Under the pieces are notes generated by a model that was not told the DNA's origin, ran no database searches, and saw only the letters and a list, made by a program, of their open reading frames with translations. A program made the translations under genes and the position numbers. DNA of 9,415 nt from Calditrichota bacterium (lineage in GTDB: Bacteria > Electryoneota > RPQS01), in assembly GCA_020057985.1 (NCBI GenBank), contig JAGVEU010000370.1, forward strand, positions 1 to 9,415. Direction: 5' to 3'. Position 1 is the stretch's first letter; each line of letters begins with the position of its first letter. Shown here one piece after another: positions 6,517 through 9,415 of this stretch.

Positions 6517-6795
6517 TCAGTTTCCTTCGGCTGTTACGGCGTAGAAGCACTTCTCAGCCACAGCAAGCACTCCGTTATCGGTGTAATTTGTAGCCGTGCT
6601 TGTGGCAAGCAGGTTTCCAAAGATGATGGGTACATCCGGAGTTGTTGCCCGATAGATTTTGTAGCTCTGCGCCCCTGCTGATGGCAGCCAGAAGAGTTCA
6701 ATATTATTGCCTGTCGGTTTAATTACGAGTTGCGTGGGGGCTGCAGGAGCCACCTGAAGGTGATATTCATACACTCCCATGTCTACGATGGGCAC
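6517..6795 (-). pseudogene. Fibronectin type III C-terminal remnant of a secreted protein
   Basis: The open frame ending with TGA at 6517 encodes a good fibronectin III domain: APTQLVIKPTGNNIELFW, then SAGAQSYKIYRATTPD, then TNYTDNGV and a closing FYAVTAEGN. Just before it is PIVDMGVYEY, the kind of sequence that normally closes a right-handed beta-helix region in large surface proteins of FCB-group and related bacteria. Upstream of about 6795 the same frame meets TGA codons within a few residues, and there is no signal peptide, ribosome site or promoter. What remains is therefore probably the last 90 or so residues of a gene whose front was deleted or decayed. A GTG could in principle start a short protein here, but a free-standing unsecreted fragment is unlikely. 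Confidence 0.65.
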
Positions 6796-6999
6796 AGGGC
6801 ATGTTCTTCATGCGCTTTGTCATTTAGTGGGTTGCATCGGAGCGCGCCAAGTCCAGTGTTTTTCACACGTCCTTCCGGTATTTCTCGCTGGCAGGCACAA
6901 TGCGCCTGCTCATCTATTCAGTTTATCGCAAAGATGCAGTTTTTATTTGCGGACAGTCGCTGCCGTCGCTGATTTATCTTCGAAATCTATATTTTGTGA

Positions 7000-7111
7000 A
7001 ACGAAAAAAAATTCTGCCGGACTTGGCGAATTGACAGCCGTTTTAAGTGCTTCGTGCACCACAATAAAGCACGAAATAAATTAATACAGCGACAATTATC
7101 GCTGTTTTTTT
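7000..7111 (+). ncRNA. Candidate small RNA ending at an intrinsic terminator
   Basis: TATATT at 6988-6993 would place a start near 7000, and a strong terminator closes at 7111, giving a transcript of about 112 bases. Within it TTCGTGC (7051-7057) and GCACGAA (7069-7075) form a perfect seven-pair stem. A frame running through the region and stopping at 7084 encodes a protein of implausible composition, so an untranslated transcript is the simpler explanation for the terminator. No RNA family is recognised and the -35 is poor. Confidence 0.25.
7086..7111 (+). terminator. Rho-independent terminator
   Basis: ACAGCGA (7086-7092) and TCGCTGT (7099-7105) form a perfect seven-pair stem with a six-base loop, followed on the plus strand by six further T residues. 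It lies some 218 bases before the MauE-like gene and would insulate that operon from upstream plus-strand transcription. Confidence 0.8.
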
Positions 7112-7294
7112 GTGGAATTGTTGATTTCGCCGACACGCTCGGATTCAGAAAAAACCACATTACTCCTCAAGCCATGCGAATGCGTGAAGCGTAGAGGAAA
7201 CAGGAGGTTTGGCGGAATCCCAGAAGCGGAGTCTGAGGTCGGCTATGTGAATAATTTCCAAAGACTAAATGATTGAATTTCTCAGGACTTCTCC

Positions 7295-7323
7295 TTGACT
7301 TTGTGAAACAAAGTTGTTACATT
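7295..7323 (+). promoter_or_regulatory. Sigma-70-type promoter of the MauE-ATPase-PIN operon
   Basis: TTGACT (7295-7300), a 17-base spacer and TACATT (7318-7323) make a near-consensus promoter. The expected start, seven bases after the -10, is 7330, the A of the MauE-like ATG, so the operon mRNA should begin leaderless. Between the two hexamers lies ACTTTG-TGAAA-CAAAGT (7298-7314), a perfect inverted repeat that could be an operator overlapping the -35. Confidence 0.65.
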
Positions 7324-7329
7324 TTAAGG

Positions 7330-7809
7330 ATGCAAAGTGTCCATGGGCAGAGGATTTTACAGGCGCTCGATATCGTGTTTCGAGTGGCCTTGGCGGTGAT
7401 TTTTCTTTTTGCGGCGGTGCCCAAGATGCTCGACCCTGTGGATTTTGCCAAAGCAATTACAAACTACCGGGTCTCGCTGCCGTTTATTGGGCAGAGTTAT
7501 GTTTTTCTGGTGGCGGGATTCATGCCTGCGCTCGAAGCGGTTGCGGCGGTTGCATTGCTCTGGAATCGAACCAAACGCACGGCGTGCCTTCTCATTCTTG
7601 CGATGCTTTTGCTATTCATTGTGTTGATCGCACAGGCTCTCTTTCGTGGACTGAACATTGATTGCGGCTGTTTTGGAAGCGGAGCCGGAACGGCGCTGGC
7701 GCAGAAAGTGGATCTGCTGAAAATTCTCGAGAATGTGGGAATGATGGTGATGGCGACTTATATATTCTATGCCGCACGCAAGAACTCTGAAGGAGGGCGG
7801 ATTTCATGA
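7330..7809 (+). CDS. MauE/DoxX-like four-helix membrane protein
   Basis: From ATG 7330 the product is 159 residues with four hydrophobic segments at about 12-31, 55-78, 84-106 and 131-149. Family marks are FLFAAVPKMLDPVDFAKAI (25-43), containing the A-x-P-K-x-x-D-P pattern, PALEA (66-70) ahead of the third helix, and the GLNIDCGCFGSG loop with Cys112 and Cys114. This matches the MauE/DoxX-like group of inner-membrane proteins, some of which support thiol or disulfide chemistry in the periplasm. An upstream in-frame TTG at 7273 is rejected because the promoter lies inside that extension. The start has no spaced Shine-Dalgarno. The stop overlaps the ATPase start by four bases (ATGA), which argues for one operon with translational coupling. 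No thioredoxin-like gene is next to it. Family confident, function here unknown. Confidence 0.87.
   Translation: MQSVHGQRILQALDIVFRVALAVIFLFAAVPKMLDPVDFAKAITNYRVSLPFIGQSYVFLVAGFMPALEAVAAVALLWNRTKRTACLLILAMLLLFIVLIAQALFRGLNIDCGCFGSGAGTALAQKVDLLKILENVGMMVMATYIFYAARKNSEGGRIS
7790..7797 (+). promoter_or_regulatory. Strong Shine-Dalgarno for the ATPase gene
   Basis: AAGGAGGG lies eight bases before the ATG at 7806, inside the end of the MauE-like gene. It is by far the best ribosome site in the window and contrasts with the genes whose starts follow TANATT directly. Confidence 0.8.
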
Positions 7810-9170
7810 TCACACACTTGCAGGCGAAAAATTTCAAATCTTGGCGGGATACCGGAGATCAATTCAAGCTCGGCCCTCTCACTGGTCTGTTTGGAACGAA
7901 TAGCTCCGGAAAGACGAGCCTGTTGCAGACATTGCTTATGCTCAAGCAAACGGTGGAATCAACGGATCGTAAACAGGTGTTGCGCACCGGAGATCAAAAG
8001 TCACTTGTTGATCTCGGAACTTTCTCGGACGTACACTTTAAACACCCCGTAGAGACTCCGATGGAGATACTGTTGGAGTGGGAACTGCCCAAACCCTTGC
8101 TTGTAAAAGATCCACAGGAAAAAGAGAAGCTAATCTACACGATTCGAGATCTGCGGTATGTGGTTTCACTTGACAGCGAGTCAGGCGCTCCTGTTGTGAA
8201 CTCGTTCGAGTACCGGTTTGACCGCGTCGGATTGGGAATGAAGCGAAAGATTTTGATTGGGGTTGACAAGAACGTCTATGAGTTGATCGCTGAGGGGTAT
8301 GAAGCAAAGAAAATTCAAGGTCGAGCTTGGTCGCTGCCGCCGCCGATAAAGTGCTATGGCTTTCCCGACGAGGTGAAAGCTTATTATCAGAATACAGGAT
8401 TTCTGCCGGATCTGGTACTGGCTTTTGAGCGATTGATGACTCAAATGGTCTATTTAGGGCCGTTGCGTGAATACCCGCAACGAACATATACATGGGGCGG
8501 AGAGGAACCACAAGATGTTGGGGCGAAGGGGGAATCGGCTGTACCTGCGTTGCTTGCTTCACGGAAAAAAGGCAAAGCGGTGTCACGAGGGCGCGGTCGG
8601 CTCAAAGTAACCGTAGAGGAACGTGTAGCCGAATGGCTGAGGGACATGGAACTCATTCATTCCTTTTCGCTTCACCAGATTGCAGAACATCGCAAAGACT
8701 ACGAAGTTCGAGTCTGCAAGACCGCCACGAGTCCCGAAGTCTCGATTACCGATGTTGGGTTTGGCGTCTCCCAGATTCTTCCCGTTCTTGTACTGTGTTA
8801 TTATGTCCCTGCGGGAACGACGATTCTGTTGGAGCAGCCCGAGATTCATCTTCATCCTTTAGTGCAATCAGCGTTGGCGGATGTTTTCGTGGATGCCGTA
8901 AAGTATCAAAAGGTTCAGATTGTTGTGGAAAGTCACAGTGAACACCTCTTGCGCAGGCTTCAAAGAAGAATTGCAGACGAGACCATTGAGGCCGGAAAAA
9001 TACAGCTCTATTTCTGCCGCAACGATGCCTCCATGTCCACACTTGAACCGCTTCAGCTTGACGAGCTTGGTAATATTACGAACTGGCCACCGAATTTCTT
9101 TGGAGATGAAATGGGGGATCTGGTTGCCATGACAGTGAACCAGCGCAAGCGCAGGCCTTCTGTTCGTTAA
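7806..9170 (+). CDS. DUF3696-type AAA/ABC ATPase (OLD/SMC-like)
   Basis: This 454-residue ATPase begins with ITHLQAKNFKSW, typical of RecF/OLD/AAA_15-21 ATPases. It shows Walker A GTNSSGKTS (30-38), YLGPLREYPQRTY (216-228), an ABC-signature equivalent DVGFGVSQILPVL (316-328), Walker B with TILLEQPEIHLHP (339-351, catalytic Glu346 or Glu343) and switch His in VVESHSEHLL (373-382). The C-terminal part (LYFCRND, then GNITNWPPNFFGDEMGDL) fits the DUF3696 extension. There is no TOPRIM nuclease domain, so any nuclease activity must come from a partner. The 3' neighbour is a PIN-domain gene starting on the last base of the stop codon, giving an ATPase-nuclease pair like those in bacterial conflict systems. 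Motifs look intact. The position of the ATPase is firm; the defence role is inferred. Confidence 0.93.
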   Translation: MITHLQAKNFKSWRDTGDQFKLGPLTGLFGTNSSGKTSLLQTLLMLKQTVESTDRKQVLRTGDQKSLVDLGTFSDVHFKHPVETPMEILLEWELPKPLLVKDPQEKEKLIYTIRDLRYVVSLDSESGAPVVNSFEYRFDRVGLGMKRKILIGVDKNVYELIAEGYEAKKIQGRAWSLPPPIKCYGFPDEVKAYYQNTGFLPDLVLAFERLMTQMVYLGPLREYPQRTYTWGGEEPQDVGAKGESAVPALLASRKKGKAVSRGRGRLKVTVEERVAEWLRDMELIHSFSLHQIAEHRKDYEVRVCKTATSPEVSITDVGFGVSQILPVLVLCYYVPAGTTILLEQPEIHLHPLVQSALADVFVDAVKYQKVQIVVESHSEHLLRRLQRRIADETIEAGKIQLYFCRNDASMSTLEPLQLDELGNITNWPPNFFGDEMGDLVAMTVNQRKRRPSVR

Positions 9171-9415
9171 TGATCGTAGTGGTGGATACCAATGTCCCGC
9201 TCGTGGCGAACGGCAATGCCGGGCAAGCATCCGATTCCTGTGTGAGCGCCTGTGCCAAGCGGATCGGGGAAATCTGCCAGCCCGGTGGTAAGATTGTGCT
9301 CGACGACCAATGGCTAATCATAGATAAGTACACGCACAAACTGAAGACTGACAAGCCGGGGGTCGGCAATGAGTTCTTGAAATGGGTGCTTACGAACCGC
9401 GAGAACCTAAAATGC
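9170..9415 (+). CDS. PIN-domain protein, putative nuclease (C-terminus outside window)
   Basis: ATG at 9170 shares its A with the TAA of the ATPase gene (TAATG), and 82 codons run open to the window edge. The start MIVVVDTNVPLVANG is a classic PIN-domain opening: a hydrophobic strand, then Asp6 and Asn8, the first metal-binding site of these Mg2+-dependent RNases. The continuation has IVLDDQWLIIDKY (42-54), which may supply further acidic residues, and PGVGNEFLKWVLTNREN (63-79). The later conserved acidic residues lie beyond the window. PIN proteins are often toxins or effector nucleases. Here there is no small antitoxin partner; the partner is the large ATPase, whose state could control the nuclease. 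PIN assignment is good, exact subfamily unknown. Confidence 0.85.
   Translation, partial: MIVVVDTNVPLVANGNAGQASDSCVSACAKRIGEICQPGGKIVLDDQWLIIDKYTHKLKTDKPGVGNEFLKWVLTNRENLKC

Larger units (their letters stand above)
6796..7329. other. Gene-poor stretch between the remnant and the MauE-ATPase-PIN operon
   Basis: No convincing protein gene is seen. Between 6796 and about 6985 both strands hold short frames without recognisable domains; a minus-strand frame of some 45 codons (about 6935-6787) is unassigned. From 6988 the sequence becomes AT-rich and carries a TATATT element, a small inverted repeat and a clear intrinsic terminator ending at 7111. The segment 7112-7294 has no structure I can name apart from the orphan purine-rich CAGGAGG at 7201-7207, which has no start codon at suitable spacing. 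Confidence 0.5.

Noticed and set aside
6787..6935. Minus-strand frame continuing the fibronectin remnant after a frameshift
   Set aside because: Its translation shows no clear beta-helix or fibronectin pattern, so I cannot claim it as the missing front part.
6779..7084. Plus-strand frame of 101 codons ending just before the terminator
   Set aside because: The terminator position is tempting, but the protein is Cys/His/Ser-rich with no domain, has no Shine-Dalgarno and is antisense to the fibronectin remnant at its start.
7273..7329. TTG-initiated 19-codon extension of the MauE-like gene
   Set aside because: The -35 and -10 promoter hexamers lie within it, and it adds a segment not typical of the family; ATG 7330 fits better.
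1..9415. CRISPR arrays, tRNA or rRNA genes, complete insertion sequences
   Set aside because: No regularly spaced repeats, no cloverleaf with a T-loop pattern, no rRNA-like stretch and no transposase motifs were seen on either strand.

Overview
This is a bacterial chromosomal segment with six confident protein-coding genes, a PIN-domain gene cut by the right edge, one broken gene remnant, and intergenic stretches rich in palindromic repeats. The organism is probably an uncultured, Gram-negative member of the FCB superphylum or a neighbouring candidate phylum. The reasons are a LolD-type lipoprotein-release ATPase, lipobox and PEGA envelope proteins, a secreted-protein tail ending in VDMGVYEY plus fibronectin III, and intergenic repeats whose chance translation contains HPERSEGSQ. 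The phylum is inference; no rRNA or other phylogenetic marker lies here.

Layout. 1-895 (minus, runs off the left edge): membrane-anchored protein with three PEGA domains. 896-1367: intergenic hairpin mosaic. 1368-2786 (plus): MATE-family efflux transporter. 2787-2993: intergenic repeats. 2994-3677 (plus): LolD-like ABC ATPase, followed 45 bases later by typA/bipA at 3723-5555. 5556-5850: another hairpin mosaic between convergent genes. 5851-6333 (minus): small lipoprotein of unknown function. 6517-6795 (minus): fibronectin III tail of a broken secreted protein. 6796-7329: no convincing protein gene, but a good intrinsic terminator and a possible small RNA. 7330-9415 (plus): a tightly packed operon of a MauE/DoxX-like membrane protein, a DUF3696-type AAA/ABC ATPase and a PIN-domain protein cut by the right edge.

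The most interesting part is the right-hand operon. The three genes overlap by 4 bases (ATGA) and 1 base (TAATG), so they are very likely co-transcribed and translationally coupled. An SMC/OLD-like ATPase next to a PIN nuclease has the logic of two-gene ATPase-nuclease conflict systems. The added four-helix MauE/DoxX-like protein is not a usual partner. A defence role is inference.

A second signal concerns transcription and translation. Three genes (PEGA, MATE, MauE-like) each carry TANATT exactly six bases before the ATG and lack a spaced Shine-Dalgarno sequence. This places the predicted transcription start on the A of ATG, so these look like leaderless genes. The ATPase gene inside the operon instead has a strong Shine-Dalgarno sequence.
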